A stretch of DNA of 64,000 nt. Origin: Brucella pseudintermedia. Its GTDB lineage: Bacteria > Pseudomonadota > Alphaproteobacteria > Rhizobiales > Rhizobiaceae. A program made the position numbers and the translations under genes. Every line of letters starts with the position of its first letter. Positions within the stretch are counted from its first letter, which is position 1. Shown piece after piece: positions 17,179-26,519 of this stretch. The DNA is taken from contig NZ_WBWE01000003.1 of the NCBI RefSeq assembly GCF_008932435.1, positions 248,001-312,000 of the forward strand. The letters run 5' to 3'. The notes beneath the pieces are model-generated. The model did no database searches. It had not been told where the DNA came from and saw nothing but the letters and a program-made list of their open reading frames with translations.

Positions 17179-19986
17179 TTATTCTTCAGTGCCGCCCGAC
17201 GGTGCTGCGCTTTCGGAAGCAGCTTCACCCTCGGTGCCGTTTTCTTCATCGCTATCCGTTTCGGATATACGCTCGACCGAAACGACCTTCTCGCCGTCTG
17301 CGGTGTTGAAGATCGTGACGCCCTTGGTGGAACGCCCGGCAATGCGGATACCGTCAACCGGCACGCGGATAAGCTGTCCGCCATCGGAAACAAGCAGGAT
17401 CTGATCGCTTGCCTCGACCGGGAACAGGGCGACAAGCTTGCCGATCTCGTCGGTCTTCGACGTATCGGTGGCACGGATGCCCTTGCCGCCACGGCCCGAA
17501 ACGCGGAACTCGTAGGAGGAGGAGCGTTTGCCGTAACCATATTCGCTGACGGTCAGCACCGTCTGCTCGCGTGCTTTCAGTTCCTGATAGCGCTCTTCGG
17601 AAAGCTCGGCGTCAGTACCGACTTCCTCGCCGACCACCACGATATCATCCGCGTCATCCGCGCCCTGCGCGCGACGTTCGGCAATCGAACGCTTGAGATA
17701 GGCCGAGCGCTCAGCGGCGTCGGCATCGACGTGATGCAGGATCGCCATGGAGATGACCTTGTCGCCATCCGCCAGATTGATGCCGCGCACGCCGATGGAG
17801 TTGCGGCCTGCGAAGACGCGCACATCGGTCACGGGGAAACGGATGCACTGGCCACCGGCGCAGGTCAGAAGCACGTCGTCGAATTCCGTACAGGTATCGA
17901 CCGAGAGGATTTCATCGCCCTCGTCTTCGAGCTTCATCGCGATCTTGCCGTTGCGGTTGACCTGAACGAAGTCCGACAGCTTGTTGCGGCGAACCGTACC
18001 GCGCGTCGTGGAGAACATGACGTCGAGGTTTGCCCAGCTATCCTCGTCTTCCGGCAGCGGCATGATGGTGGTGATGCGCTCGCCCTGCTGCAATGGCAGC
18101 ATGTTGATGAGCGCCTTGCCACGCGACTGCGGCGTGCCAACCGGCAGGCGCCAGACTTTCTCCTTGTAGACAATGCCACGCGAGGAGAAGAACAGAACAG
18201 GCGTGTGCGTGTTTGCCACGAACAGGCGCGTGACGAAATCCTCGTCCTTCGTCGCCATGCCGGAGCGGCCCTTGCCGCCGCGGCGCTGCGCACGATAGGT
18301 CGTCAGCGGCACGCGCTTGATGTAGCCTGCATGGCTGACGGTTACGACCATATCCTCACGGGCGATCAGGTCTTCGTCATCCATTTCGGCGCCGCCGAAA
18401 CCGATTTCGGTGCGGCGTGGCGTTGCGAACTCGTCGCGAACCGCGATCATCTCTTCCTTGACGATATTCATCACGCGCAGGCGCGAACCGAGAATGTCGA
18501 GATAGTCGCGGATTTCCTCGCCGATCTTGTTCAGCTCGTCAGCCACCTCGTCGCGGCCGAGCGCAGTCAGGCGCTGCAAACGCAGATCGAGAATGGCACG
18601 CGCCTGTTCCTCGGAGAGATTATAGGTGTTGTCGTCGTTCAGCGTGTGGCGCGGATCGTCGATCAGACGGATCAGCGGCGCGACATCGGCTGCGGGCCAA
18701 CGGCGTTCCATCAACTGCTCGCGAGCAGTCGTCGGATCGGGCGCGCGGCGAATGAGCGCGATCACTTCATCGATATTGGCGACAGCAATCGCAAGACCGA
18801 CCAACACATGCGCGCGGTCGCGCGCCTTGTTGAGCAGGAACTTGGTGCGGCGCGTCACGACTTCCTCGCGGAAGACGACGAAGGCGCGCAGCATGTCGAG
18901 CAGGTTGAGCTGTTCCGGCTTGCCGCCGTTCAGCGCCACCATGTTGCAGCCGAACGAGGTTTGCAGCGGCGTATAGCGGTAAAGCTGGTTCAGCACCACA
19001 TCGGCAACGGCGTCGCGCTTGAGTTCCACCACGACGCGATAGCCTTCGCGGTCGGATTCATCGCGCAGGTCGGAGATGCCCTCGATACGCTTGTCGCGCA
19101 CCAGCTCGGCCATCTTCTCGATCATCGAAGCCTTGTTCACCTGATAAGGGATCTCGGTGATGACGATGGCTTCACGGTCGCCGCGCATCGGCTCGATGGT
19201 GGCGCGTCCGCGCATGACCACCGAACCGCGCCCGGTCGTGTAGGCGGAATTGATGCCGGCGCGTCCGAGGATGATGCCGCCGGTCGGGAAATCCGGCCCC
19301 GGAATGATTTCCATCAGTTCCGACAGTTCAATGGCCGGATTGTCGATCAGCGCAACGCAGCCGTCGATGACTTCGCCGAGATTGTGCGGCGGAATGTTGG
19401 TCGCCATGCCGACCGCAATACCGCCTGAACCGTTGACGAGCAGGTTCGGAAAGCGCGCAGGCATGACAACCGGCTCTTTCTCGCGGCCGTCATAATTGTC
19501 CTGAAAATCGACAGTATCCTTGTCGATGTCCGACAGGATGGTTTCGGAAAGCTTTTCCAGACGGCATTCGGTATAACGCATCGCCGCCGGGGGATCGCCG
19601 TCGATGGAGCCGAAATTGCCCTGCCCGTCGACCAGCGGATCGCGCATGGAAAAATCCTGCGCCATGCGCACGAGGGCGTCATAGATGGAAGCGTCGCCAT
19701 GCGGGTGATACTTACCCATCACCTCACCGACAACACCCGCCGACTTGCGGTACGGGCGATTATAGGCAAGGTTCATCTCGTTCATGGCGTGGAGAATGCG
19801 GCGATGCACGGGCTTCAGGCCGTCGCGCACATCGGGCAGCGCACGGCTCACGATAACGCTCATGGCGTAATCGAGATAGGAGCGCTGCATCTCCTCGATA
19901 ATGGAAATCGGTTCGATACCGCTAGGGCCGCCGTTTGGGCCACCATTCATATCGTCGGAACCGGGTGGAGGCGTTTGATCTGACAC
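17179..19986 (-). CDS. gyrA: DNA gyrase subunit A
   Basis: A 935-aa subunit that cuts and rejoins DNA to introduce negative supercoils. The breakage-reunion domain contains [13 protein letters not shown] [20 protein letters not shown], the catalytic Tyr at residue 138 (AMRYTECRL), and the GyrA box QRRGGKG in the C-terminal wheel. The quinolone pocket reads [10 protein letters not shown], so the residue equal to E. coli Ser83 is Ala99 while the Asp87 equivalent (D103) is kept. An acidic insert of roughly 30-50 residues ([20 protein letters not shown]) interrupts the C-terminal domain, as in other alphaproteobacteria. The N-terminus has a Pro/Gly-rich extension of about 22 residues. Confidence 0.97.
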   Translation of the reverse strand: MSDQTPPPGSDDMNGGPNGGPSGIEPISIIEEMQRSYLDYAMSVIVSRALPDVRDGLKPVHRRILHAMNEMNLAYNRPYRKSAGVVGEVMGKYHPHGDASIYDALVRMAQDFSMRDPLVDGQGNFGSIDGDPPAAMRYTECRLEKLSETILSDIDKDTVDFQDNYDGREKEPVVMPARFPNLLVNGSGGIAVGMATNIPPHNLGEVIDGCVALIDNPAIELSELMEIIPGPDFPTGGIILGRAGINSAYTTGRGSVVMRGRATIEPMRGDREAIVITEIPYQVNKASMIEKMAELVRDKRIEGISDLRDESDREGYRVVVELKRDAVADVVLNQLYRYTPLQTSFGCNMVALNGGKPEQLNLLDMLRAFVVFREEVVTRRTKFLLNKARDRAHVLVGLAIAVANIDEVIALIRRAPDPTTAREQLMERRWPAADVAPLIRLIDDPRHTLNDDNTYNLSEEQARAILDLRLQRLTALGRDEVADELNKIGEEIRDYLDILGSRLRVMNIVKEEMIAVRDEFATPRRTEIGFGGAEMDDEDLIAREDMVVTVSHAGYIKRVPLTTYRAQRRGGKGRSGMATKDEDFVTRLFVANTHTPVLFFSSRGIVYKEKVWRLPVGTPQSRGKALINMLPLQQGERITTIMPLPEDEDSWANLDVMFSTTRGTVRRNKLSDFVQVNRNGKIAMKLEDEGDEILSVDTCTEFDDVLLTCAGGQCIRFPVTDVRVFAGRNSIGVRGINLADGDKVISMAILHHVDADAAERSAYLKRSIAERRAQGADDADDIVVVGEEVGTDAELSEERYQELKAREQTVLTVSEYGYGKRSSSYEFRVSGRGGKGIRATDTSKTDEIGKLVALFPVEASDQILLVSDGGQLIRVPVDGIRIAGRSTKGVTIFNTADGEKVVSVERISETDSDEENGTEGEAASESAAPSGGTEE

Positions 19987-20236
19987 TATTCAGATTTCTT
20001 TCTCAACAGAATCGATAAAGTCACTTTATAACGGAAACCAGCAAAAAACGCCAATTTCACGACCTTTTCGGCAAGCTATTTCCGCACGTTAATTCAATGA
20101 CTTAAAAGATATTCACATAAAGATTGGGCAAGGATGTTGCCCGACCTCGCGCTTTGCATCGACCATGTGCTCGTGATCGTCTACAATCCATGTATCCGAT
20201 CGAGCATAACATGCCAACAGGAAGGGCGCGTGCAGC

Positions 20237-20866
20237 ATGGGGTTCTACGACACGGTTTTCAGCGCCTTCGTCACCCTGCTTGTTACGATCGATCCGCCCG
20301 GACTGGCGCCGTTGTTCCTGGCGCTGACGCCGGGGATGGAGCGGCATCATCGCGGACAGGTGGCGCTTCGCGCCTCTATTATCGGCTTTATCGTGATGGC
20401 GCTCTTTGCCATTGCAGGCGCGCAGATACTCGGCATGTTCGGCATTACCATCGGCGCGTTCCGCGTCGCGGGTGGCCTTCTTCTGTTCTGGATCGCCTTT
20501 GAAATGATTTTCGAGAAGCGGACGGAGCGCAAGGAAAAGAGCGCCGAGGTTGCGATCACCAAGGACCATATCCGCAACATAGCCGCCTTCCCGCTCGCCA
20601 TCCCGCTGATTGCCGGTCCGGGCGCGATTTCGGCTATTGTGCTCACCTCAAATTCCTTTGAAGGCGTGGGGCCGAAAGCGGCCCTTCTCGGCGTCATCTT
20701 CGTCTGCCTGTTCATCACCTATCTCGTGCTGCTGCTGGCAGAGCGCGTCGACCGGTTCCTTGGCGAAACCGGCCGTTCAATCCTGACCCGCCTTCTCGGC
20801 GTCATTCTGGCGGCGCTTGCCGTGCAGTTCGTGGCCGATGGCGTCAAGACGCTTATCACCGGTTAG
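20237..20866 (+). CDS. marC: MarC/NAAT family inner-membrane protein
   Basis: A 209-aa integral membrane protein of the MarC family, with six predicted hydrophobic segments. Family marks include the N-terminal FVTLLVTIDPPGLAPLFLAL, GAFRVAGGLLLFWIAFEM and FPLAIPLIAGPGAIS. Function is poorly known, despite the historical multiple-antibiotic-resistance name. It converges on phnE2: the two stop codons share a 4-bp TTAG overlap (20863-20866). Confidence 0.9.
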   Translation: MGFYDTVFSAFVTLLVTIDPPGLAPLFLALTPGMERHHRGQVALRASIIGFIVMALFAIAGAQILGMFGITIGAFRVAGGLLLFWIAFEMIFEKRTERKEKSAEVAITKDHIRNIAAFPLAIPLIAGPGAISAIVLTSNSFEGVGPKAALLGVIFVCLFITYLVLLLAERVDRFLGETGRSILTRLLGVILAALAVQFVADGVKTLITG

Positions 20867-21735
20867 GCGGATTTCTGCGCCTTCTTGCCGATCATGGCGT
20901 GGCGAAGCTTTGACGAGAACCAGTCGATCACGGCAACGGCAATCAGGATCATGACGATCAGGAACGAAACGTCCTGAAGGTTCAAAACCTTGATCTGCTC
21001 GGCCAGATGCGCGCCGATGCCGCCTGCGCCGACAATGCCGATGATCGTTGCCGAACGGGTATTCGACTCGAAGAAATAAAGCACCTGACTGCCGATCAAT
21101 GGCAGAACCTGCGGCAGGACGCCGAAGCGATAGCCATGCAGCCTGCCGCCACCCGATGAGACCACGCCTTCGACCGGCTTCTTGTCGGCGCCCTCAATGG
21201 CTTCCGAGAACAGCTTGCCGAATGCGCCGAAATCCGAGCAGGCAATGGCGAGAATGCCGGCGAACGGCCCAAGCCCTACCACCGAAACCCAGATCAGCGC
21301 CCAGATCAGCGTGTCCACGCCGCGAATGGTGTCGAGGAAGCGGCGAATGCCGAAATGCACGAATACATTGGGAATGATGTTCTTCGCCGCCAGAAAGCCG
21401 AACGGGAAGGCAAGGATCGCCGCCAGCAAGGTACCGAGATAGGCAATTGCCAGCGTTTCCATCATCGACCACAGATAAAGGCTGAAACGCCCGCCGGAGG
21501 ACGGAGGCATCATCATCAAGGCGAAATCGCCGAGGCGACCGAGTCCGTTCAGAATCCGCAGCAGCGAAAAATCGAGCCAGTAAAAGGCGAACCAGACCGA
21601 GGCGATAAGGGCTACGGTCAAGATCGCCAGATTGCGCCATGTGCGGCCATTGCCGAACAGATCGGCATATTCGGCCCTCAGTTCTTTTTCGTGCGCCTGT
21701 GCCTCACGGGAGAGACTTTGTGCTACATCAGTCAT
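20863..21735 (-). CDS. phnE: Phosphonate ABC transporter permease PhnE (second copy)
   Basis: A 290-aa permease of the phosphonate importer. It has several hydrophobic segments and the ATPase-contact region GKLFSEAIEGADKKPVEGVVSSGGG, then LPQVLPLIGSQVLYFFESNTRSATIIGIVGAGGIG, typical PhnE features (shown in part). It is the last gene of phnC-D-E-E, and two PhnE proteins probably pair in the membrane. A mosaic repeat separates it from phnE1. It overlaps convergent marC by 4 bp. Confidence 0.93.
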   Translation of the reverse strand: MTDVAQSLSREAQAHEKELRAEYADLFGNGRTWRNLAILTVALIASVWFAFYWLDFSLLRILNGLGRLGDFALMMMPPSSGGRFSLYLWSMMETLAIAYLGTLLAAILAFPFGFLAAKNIIPNVFVHFGIRRFLDTIRGVDTLIWALIWVSVVGLGPFAGILAIACSDFGAFGKLFSEAIEGADKKPVEGVVSSGGGRLHGYRFGVLPQVLPLIGSQVLYFFESNTRSATIIGIVGAGGIGAHLAEQIKVLNLQDVSFLIVMILIAVAVIDWFSSKLRHAMIGKKAQKSA

Positions 21736-21750
21736 GGTAATCTCCCAGTC

Positions 21751-21857
21751 TAGAGCATTTCCTGTTTTGATTGAATCATTGGAAATGCTCTATTTGTTTG
21801 TTTTTATCGCATGTCTTTGACCCGAAACCGGTTCCCACTTCCGGGAGACGTGCTCTA
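21751..21857. repeat. Mosaic palindromic repeat between the phnE genes
   Basis: AGAGCATTTCC-loop-GGAAATGCTCT forms one hairpin, then a segment with CGAAACCGGTTCCCACTT leads to a closing TGCTCTA. The last bases include the stop codon of phnE1. The core CCGGTTCCCACTT also occurs in the repeat at 23766-23865, so both belong to one family. Confidence 0.7.
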
Positions 21858-22727
21858 GCCAATACGGCCAAGAAGCGCGTGGCGAACTCGCTGTGTGACG
21901 AGATCGATGACGAAGATCGTCACGATGATAAGAAGCAGGATGGCGCTGACATCGCTGTAATAGAACTGGCGGATCGAGGTGAGCAGTTCCTGCCCGATGC
22001 CGCCCGCCCCCACAAATCCCATGACGGAAGCGCCGCGCACGTTGATTTCAAAGCGCAGCAGGCCATAGGAAGCAAAATTCGCGGCCACTTGCGGCAGCAC
22101 GGCAAAGCGGATGACCTGCAGGCCGGAACCGCCGGATGCGCGAATGCCTTCCACCGGTCGCATGTCGATATTCTCGACGACTTCGGAGAACAGCTTGCCC
22201 AGCGCTCCTGTCGTGTGCAGCATCAGCGCCAGTACACCGGCCATCGGCCCAAGACCGAAGGCGATGACGAAAAGCAGCGCGAAGACGATTTCGGGAACCG
22301 TGCGCAACAATTCCAACCCGCGACGGACGACGAAGCGTACCGTGGAATTGGGGGCCATGTTTGATGAAGCCGCGAATGAGGCAGCGAAAGCAACGACTGC
22401 GCCGATCAATGTCGCCAGATAGGCGATCAGCAGCGTCTCGAACAGCATCTTCAGCCAGCCGCCGAGGTTCCAGTACCAGGCGGCGAGATCGCCCCAGAAA
22501 TTGGCAATGGTCAGATCCGGCAGAATGCGGCCGAGATAGCTTGTGAAGCGAAATAGATTTTCGACCAATGTGCCGGGCCGAACATCGGCAACGACGGAGG
22601 CAGCAATAGCGACAAGGACAAGCGCAAGGAGAAGCGCGATACCGTAGAGCCGCCGTTTGCCGACTTCCCTGCGATAATCGGCAAGCAGGCTCTTTGCACC
22701 ACTGCCGTCGAGTGAGGATACCGTCAT
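21855..22727 (-). CDS. phnE: Phosphonate ABC transporter permease PhnE (first copy)
   Basis: A 290-aa membrane permease, paralogue of the next gene, with the contact loop GKLFSEVVENIDMRPVEGIRASGG and the following LPQVAANFASYGLLRFEINVR. Multiple hydrophobic segments are visible. ATG 22727 is chosen because AGGGAA sits 6 bp upstream; the longer frame to 22775 would cross a hairpin. Its stop codon lies inside a mosaic repeat. Confidence 0.92.
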   Translation of the reverse strand: MTVSSLDGSGAKSLLADYRREVGKRRLYGIALLLALVLVAIAASVVADVRPGTLVENLFRFTSYLGRILPDLTIANFWGDLAAWYWNLGGWLKMLFETLLIAYLATLIGAVVAFAASFAASSNMAPNSTVRFVVRRGLELLRTVPEIVFALLFVIAFGLGPMAGVLALMLHTTGALGKLFSEVVENIDMRPVEGIRASGGSGLQVIRFAVLPQVAANFASYGLLRFEINVRGASVMGFVGAGGIGQELLTSIRQFYYSDVSAILLLIIVTIFVIDLVTQRVRHALLGRIG

Positions 22728-22744
22728 GCGAGATTCCCTAACAA

Positions 22745-22777
22745 AAGTGCCCGAAGCTTTTGCGGCTTCGGGCACTT
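22745..22777 (-). terminator. Hairpin between phnD and phnE1, attenuator-like
   Basis: AAGTGCCCGAAGC and GCTTCGGGCACTT pair perfectly over 13 bp and are followed by TTTTG on the minus strand, 16 bp after the phnD stop. It should lower or trim transcription into phnE, leaving more phnD message. That fits the need for excess binding protein in ABC importers. Confidence 0.7.
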
Positions 22778-22792
22778 CAATTGTTCTACGGA

Positions 22793-23719
22793 TCAGGACT
22801 TGCGAGCCTTGTCGTTGAACTTGAGCATTTCGATGATCGGCTCGTAGTCCTTGGCTTCGGTGGCTACGAATTCCTGATCCTTGCCGTCGGAAAGAGCATC
22901 AAAGCCAGCCTTGTCCTTCTTCGGCATGTCGAGGAAAGCCTGTTTGATGTCGGCCTTCAGCTGGTCCGGCAGGGTGCTGAGAACAGCGAACGGGCCCTCA
23001 GGAAGGAAGTCCGACTTGAAGATGATGCGGAAGTCGTCCTTCGTCAGTTCCTTGCCGTTGGCATCCTTCAGAACGCCGCGGCTGACCATGCGGGTCAGGT
23101 TGGAATCGTTTTCCGAGTTCCAGGAGTTGGCAGCGGCATCGGCGGTGCCCTGCGCCAGAGCGAGAACTGCGTTTTCGTGGCTGCCGGCGAAGAAGTTCTT
23201 ACCGAAGAACGTATCGACGCTATAGCCTTCGCGGTTGAGGAAGAAGCGCGGCGCATTGTTGCCCGAAGTCGAGTTCGGATCGACGAGAGCAATGGTCTTG
23301 CCCTTCAGGTCGTCCATCTTCTGGTACGGGCTGTCGGCGCGAACATAAACGACCGAATAATAGCCGTTGACGCCGGTATCGTGGCGCTGGTTGACGAGCG
23401 GCGTGGTTTCGACGCCAGTCATGACGGCGCGGGCGTAGGACGCCGGGCCATAGAATGCGATCTGGATGTTACCGGCGCGCTGGCCTTCGATAACGGCTGC
23501 ATAGTCGTTGGCGACGCGCAGCGTTACCTTGGTGCCGAGTTCCTTGCCGAGATAGGCAGCGAGCGGCGCATAGCGGTCGGACGTAGTCGAGGCGTTTTCC
23601 GCCGGGATCACGCCCAGAACGATTTCCGGGTAGTCCTTGCTCCAGTCAGCAGCCTGGGCATTGAAGGTCATCGTAGCGGTGAGCGCGACAGCCGCCAGAA
23701 AGGTTCTACGGTTAAGCAT
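22793..23719 (-). CDS. phnD: Phosphonate ABC transporter substrate-binding protein
   Basis: A 308-aa periplasmic protein that binds phosphonates for import. The signal peptide is LNRRTFLAAVALTATMTFNA, cut after AQA near residue 24. Family features include EIVLGVIPAENASTTSDRYAP at the mature start, YFYGPASYAR-like IAFYGPASYARAV, and DLKGKTIALVDPNSTSGNNA, which shapes the phosphonate pocket. Length is normal. It lies between phnC and the two phnE genes, with a hairpin behind it. Confidence 0.95.
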   Translation of the reverse strand: MLNRRTFLAAVALTATMTFNAQAADWSKDYPEIVLGVIPAENASTTSDRYAPLAAYLGKELGTKVTLRVANDYAAVIEGQRAGNIQIAFYGPASYARAVMTGVETTPLVNQRHDTGVNGYYSVVYVRADSPYQKMDDLKGKTIALVDPNSTSGNNAPRFFLNREGYSVDTFFGKNFFAGSHENAVLALAQGTADAAANSWNSENDSNLTRMVSRGVLKDANGKELTKDDFRIIFKSDFLPEGPFAVLSTLPDQLKADIKQAFLDMPKKDKAGFDALSDGKDQEFVATEAKDYEPIIEMLKFNDKARKS

Positions 23720-23765
23720 GAGTATCTCCTGTTAATCCCCGATTGGAGTGTATTTTTCCGACGTT

Positions 23766-23865
23766 CAGAGCGGGATGTCCTAAACTTGAAATGTCATCTC
23801 GCTTTGAGTTCGTTTGAGCATGATTTATCCGAAAACCGGTTCCCACTTTTCGGAATCATGCCCTA
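23766..23865. repeat. Mosaic palindromic repeat between phnC and phnD
   Basis: Two palindromes side by side: AGCGGGATG/CATCTCGCT, then GAGCATGAT...CCGAAAACCGG and CACTTTTCGGAATCATGCCC, a form widespread in Rhizobiales intergenic DNA. The last bases contain the phnC stop codon. Confidence 0.75.
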
Positions 23866-24693
23866 GGCGGAAAGCTGGCGCAGAACGGCTTCGGCCGACT
23901 GCGGAACTGGCATTGGCAACGGTTCGTCCTGCTGCTCATCGGCATCGATGACGTCAGCGGCTTCCATGCCGTAAAGGTCGCGAGCCGCCATTTCAGTCAG
24001 CATCGACGGCGTGCCCCGGAAGACGATCTTGCCGGCAGACATGCCGACCAGACGGTCGCAATAGCTGCGCGCAATATCGAGCGAGTGCAGATTGCAGAGA
24101 ACCGTGATGCCGTATTCGCGATTGATGCGGCGCAAGGCGTCCATGACGCTGCGGGTGTTGCGCGGATCAAGCGATGCAATCGGCTCGTCTGCGAGAATGA
24201 TGCGCGGCTGCTGCACAAGCGCACGGGCAATCGCCACGCGCTGCTGCTGGCCGCCCGACAGCTCGTCGGCGCGGTGCGCCGCAAGATGCGCAATGTCGAA
24301 CTGCTGCAAGGCGGAAAGAGCGATCAGGCGTTCCTCATCGCTCCAGATGCGCAGAAGCGACTTCGGCGTCGAAACATAGTTCAGGCGACCCATCAGAACA
24401 TTCGTCAGAACATCGAGGCGATCAACCAGATTGAAATGCTGGAAAATCATCGCGCATTGCGCGCGCCAGTCGCGCAGCGCCGAGCCCTTCAGGCCCGTGA
24501 CGTCGCGACCGTCCCAGTGAATGGTCCCCTCTGAAGGCTCGACGAGACGATTGATCATGCGCAGAAGCGTCGACTTGCCCGCGCCCGAGCGCCCGATAAT
24601 TCCCACAAACGTGCCCGGCTCGATTTCAAGGTCCACCCCCGAAACCGCCACCTTGTCATTATAGCGGCGCGTTATGTTTTTCAGTTGAAGCAT
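23863..24693 (-). CDS. phnC: Phosphonate ABC transporter ATPase
   Basis: A 276-aa ATPase powering phosphonate import. Walker A is [12 protein letters not shown], the signature motif [15 protein letters not shown], and Walker [14 protein letters not shown], whose PIASLDP form is typical of PhnC. ATG 24693 has GGAGA 8 bp upstream; two upstream ATGs in frame lie close to the pho box. The C-terminal tail of about 35 residues ([19 protein letters not shown]) is acidic/proline-rich. First gene of the transporter unit, separate from the lyase genes. Confidence 0.95.
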   Translation of the reverse strand: MLQLKNITRRYNDKVAVSGVDLEIEPGTFVGIIGRSGAGKSTLLRMINRLVEPSEGTIHWDGRDVTGLKGSALRDWRAQCAMIFQHFNLVDRLDVLTNVLMGRLNYVSTPKSLLRIWSDEERLIALSALQQFDIAHLAAHRADELSGGQQQRVAIARALVQQPRIILADEPIASLDPRNTRSVMDALRRINREYGITVLCNLHSLDIARSYCDRLVGMSAGKIVFRGTPSMLTEMAARDLYGMEAADVIDADEQQDEPLPMPVPQSAEAVLRQLSA

Positions 24694-24731
24694 GAATTCT
24701 TCTCCATTCATGCTCACTCTGAATTGCTTCC

Positions 24732-24758
24732 ATGACACTGCAATGAAAGCATAATGAC
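24732..24758 (-). promoter_or_regulatory. Pho box upstream of phnC
   Basis: On the minus strand GTCAT, TTCAT and GTCAT are spaced exactly 11 bp apart, the layout of PhoB half-sites. It lies 39-65 bp upstream of the phnC start, so phosphate starvation control through PhoB is likely. Confidence 0.7.
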
Positions 24759-24762
24759 GTTT

Positions 24763-24776
24763 GTGTAAATTTACAC
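24763..24776. promoter_or_regulatory. Perfect palindrome GTGTAAATTTACAC
   Basis: A 14-bp perfect palindrome 20 bp after the phnN stop and 5 bp upstream of the pho box. It could be an operator for phnCDE. No regulator can be assigned. Confidence 0.45.
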
Positions 24777-24795
24777 GCCACTATAGAAAATCTAA

Positions 24796-25380
24796 TCAAG
24801 CGATTGTTTTAACGCTGATTTCTTGCAGATGGTGCAGGAACGCGTTTGTGGATAGGCCGACTTCGCCGGAATTGTCTATTGTGACAACATCTCCCGCACC
24901 GTCATCGAAGCTGACTTCACGCGCAAGTCGCGCCGCGATTTCCTCGCGGCTTTCGCGACCGCGCGATGCGAGCCGTTCCGCCAGAACTTCCGGTCGGGCC
25001 GTTATTACCACTACCGAACGCGAGGCATAGAGCCTGCGGATATCGCTCAAGACCCGACGCGAGACATTGGCGATAACCACCGTTCCATCCGCGATTTCCC
25101 CCTCCAGCGATTTCGGCAATCCATAGCTCAAGCCATGCGCCTGCCAATGCAGGGCGAATGCACCCTCGCCCGCCAATTTCGCGAACGCCGCTTCGTCCAG
25201 ACTGTCGTGATCTTCCGTTCCCGGCATTTGCGGGCGGGTGATGGTGCGACGCACGAAATGAAAACGCGTGTCGCCCGCAAGAGCCACACGCGCCGCATCC
25301 ATGATCGTATCCTTGCCGGCCCCGCTGGGGCCGACAACGGCGACGAAACAGCCTTTCGGCCTGTTGGGTTGCATCTGCAT
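24796..25380 (-). CDS. phnN: Ribose 1,5-bisphosphokinase
   Basis: A 194-aa kinase turning ribose 1,5-bisphosphate into PRPP, the salvage step of the carbon-phosphorus lyase pathway. Walker A is VGPSGAGKDTI near residue 16, and the guanylate-kinase-like fold shows FVRRTITRP and HWQAHGLSYGLP. ATG 25380 overlaps the phnM stop by one base (TGATG), so start and coupling agree. Last gene of the lyase operon. Confidence 0.93.
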   Translation of the reverse strand: MQMQPNRPKGCFVAVVGPSGAGKDTIMDAARVALAGDTRFHFVRRTITRPQMPGTEDHDSLDEAAFAKLAGEGAFALHWQAHGLSYGLPKSLEGEIADGTVVIANVSRRVLSDIRRLYASRSVVVITARPEVLAERLASRGRESREEIAARLAREVSFDDGAGDVVTIDNSGEVGLSTNAFLHHLQEISVKTIA

Positions 25381-26519
25381 CAAAGCACCCGTTCGCCTTC
25401 GCGCCACACCGTGCGGACAACCGGAATTGCGCCTTTCGGACGGACACGGACCAGATCGGCGCGCTTGCCGATGGCAATCTCACCGCGATCATCCATGGCC
25501 ATGGCATCGGCAGGATTCTTTGTCACAAGGCGGATGGCATCGGGAAGCGCAATCGGTCGCTCGCCGGAAGCCAGACCGAAAGCCGACTGAATGAGACTGA
25601 ATGGAATATAATCCGACGACAGGATATCGAGGCTGCCATTGTCCACCAGATCGCGCGCGGCAATATTGCCTGAATGCGAGCCGCCGCGTACGATGTTCGG
25701 CGCGCCCATCAGGATCGAAAGGCCAGCGCCCTTTGAAGCATTGGCGGCTTCCATCGTGGTCGGGAACTCTGCGATCCGCACGCCATGATCGAGCGATTCA
25801 TCGACATGGGCACTGGTCGCATCGTCATGGCTCGCCAGAACGATGCCGCGCGTTGCCGCCAGCTCAGCAATGGCGCGCCGGTGTCTGGCGGAATAGGCGT
25901 CCGAATCCGCCATGCGCTTCTCACAATGCACCCGGAACTCCTCATCCGTGAGCTTCATCTTGCGCATGTAATAGGTGCGATAGCTCTCAAGATCAACGAA
26001 TTGCCGCTGTCCCGGTGCGTGATCCATCAAGGATGCCAGTTTTACACGGTCGTCATCCGCGAAAAGCTCGAATGTCTCGAGGCAATCGGCAGAGGAAACT
26101 TCGCAGCGCAGATGCAGGAAATGGTCTGCACGCAGGCGATTTTCGCGCACGCCGCTTTCAATCGCGTCTGCAAGCATACGCATATCCTCGCCGACGAAAT
26201 CGCGGTCATAGTCGGAGCCGACGCGCATCGCGTCGAATACCGTGGTGATGCCCGATGCCGCCACCTGCGCGTCATGCGCCTGCACGGCGGCATCGACATT
26301 CCAGCGCACTTTCGGGCGCGGCGCATAGTGGCTTTCAAGCTGGTCGGTGTGCAGTTCGATCAGGCCCGGAATGACGTAATCGCCATCCATGTCATCGCCG
26401 CCATTGGCGTTGCCCTGATCGATGGCCGCGATCTTGCCGTCACGGATCAGGATGGAACCGGAAACAATCTCGTCAGCGAGCACGATCCGCGCGTTTTTCA
26501 GAACGATTTCATTAGCCAT
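25380..26519 (-). CDS. phnM: Phosphonate triphosphate hydrolase
   Basis: A 379-aa amidohydrolase-fold enzyme that releases pyrophosphate from ribose-phosphonate triphosphate, making the substrate of PhnJ. Metal-ligand motifs are visible: [18 protein letters not shown] (HxD), [27 protein letters not shown], and ILSSDYIP. Overlaps the acyltransferase gene upstream by 8 bp and phnN downstream by 1 bp. Confidence 0.96.
   Translation of the reverse strand: MANEIVLKNARIVLADEIVSGSILIRDGKIAAIDQGNANGGDDMDGDYVIPGLIELHTDQLESHYAPRPKVRWNVDAAVQAHDAQVAASGITTVFDAMRVGSDYDRDFVGEDMRMLADAIESGVRENRLRADHFLHLRCEVSSADCLETFELFADDDRVKLASLMDHAPGQRQFVDLESYRTYYMRKMKLTDEEFRVHCEKRMADSDAYSARHRRAIAELAATRGIVLASHDDATSAHVDESLDHGVRIAEFPTTMEAANASKGAGLSILMGAPNIVRGGSHSGNIAARDLVDNGSLDILSSDYIPFSLIQSAFGLASGERPIALPDAIRLVTKNPADAMAMDDRGEIAIGKRADLVRVRPKGAIPVVRTVWREGERVL

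Noticed and set aside
17104-19428. Long open frame on the plus strand opposite gyrA (774 aa)
   Set aside because: It is the mirror of gyrA in GC-rich DNA, with repeated H/D/R-rich low-complexity composition and no family motifs.
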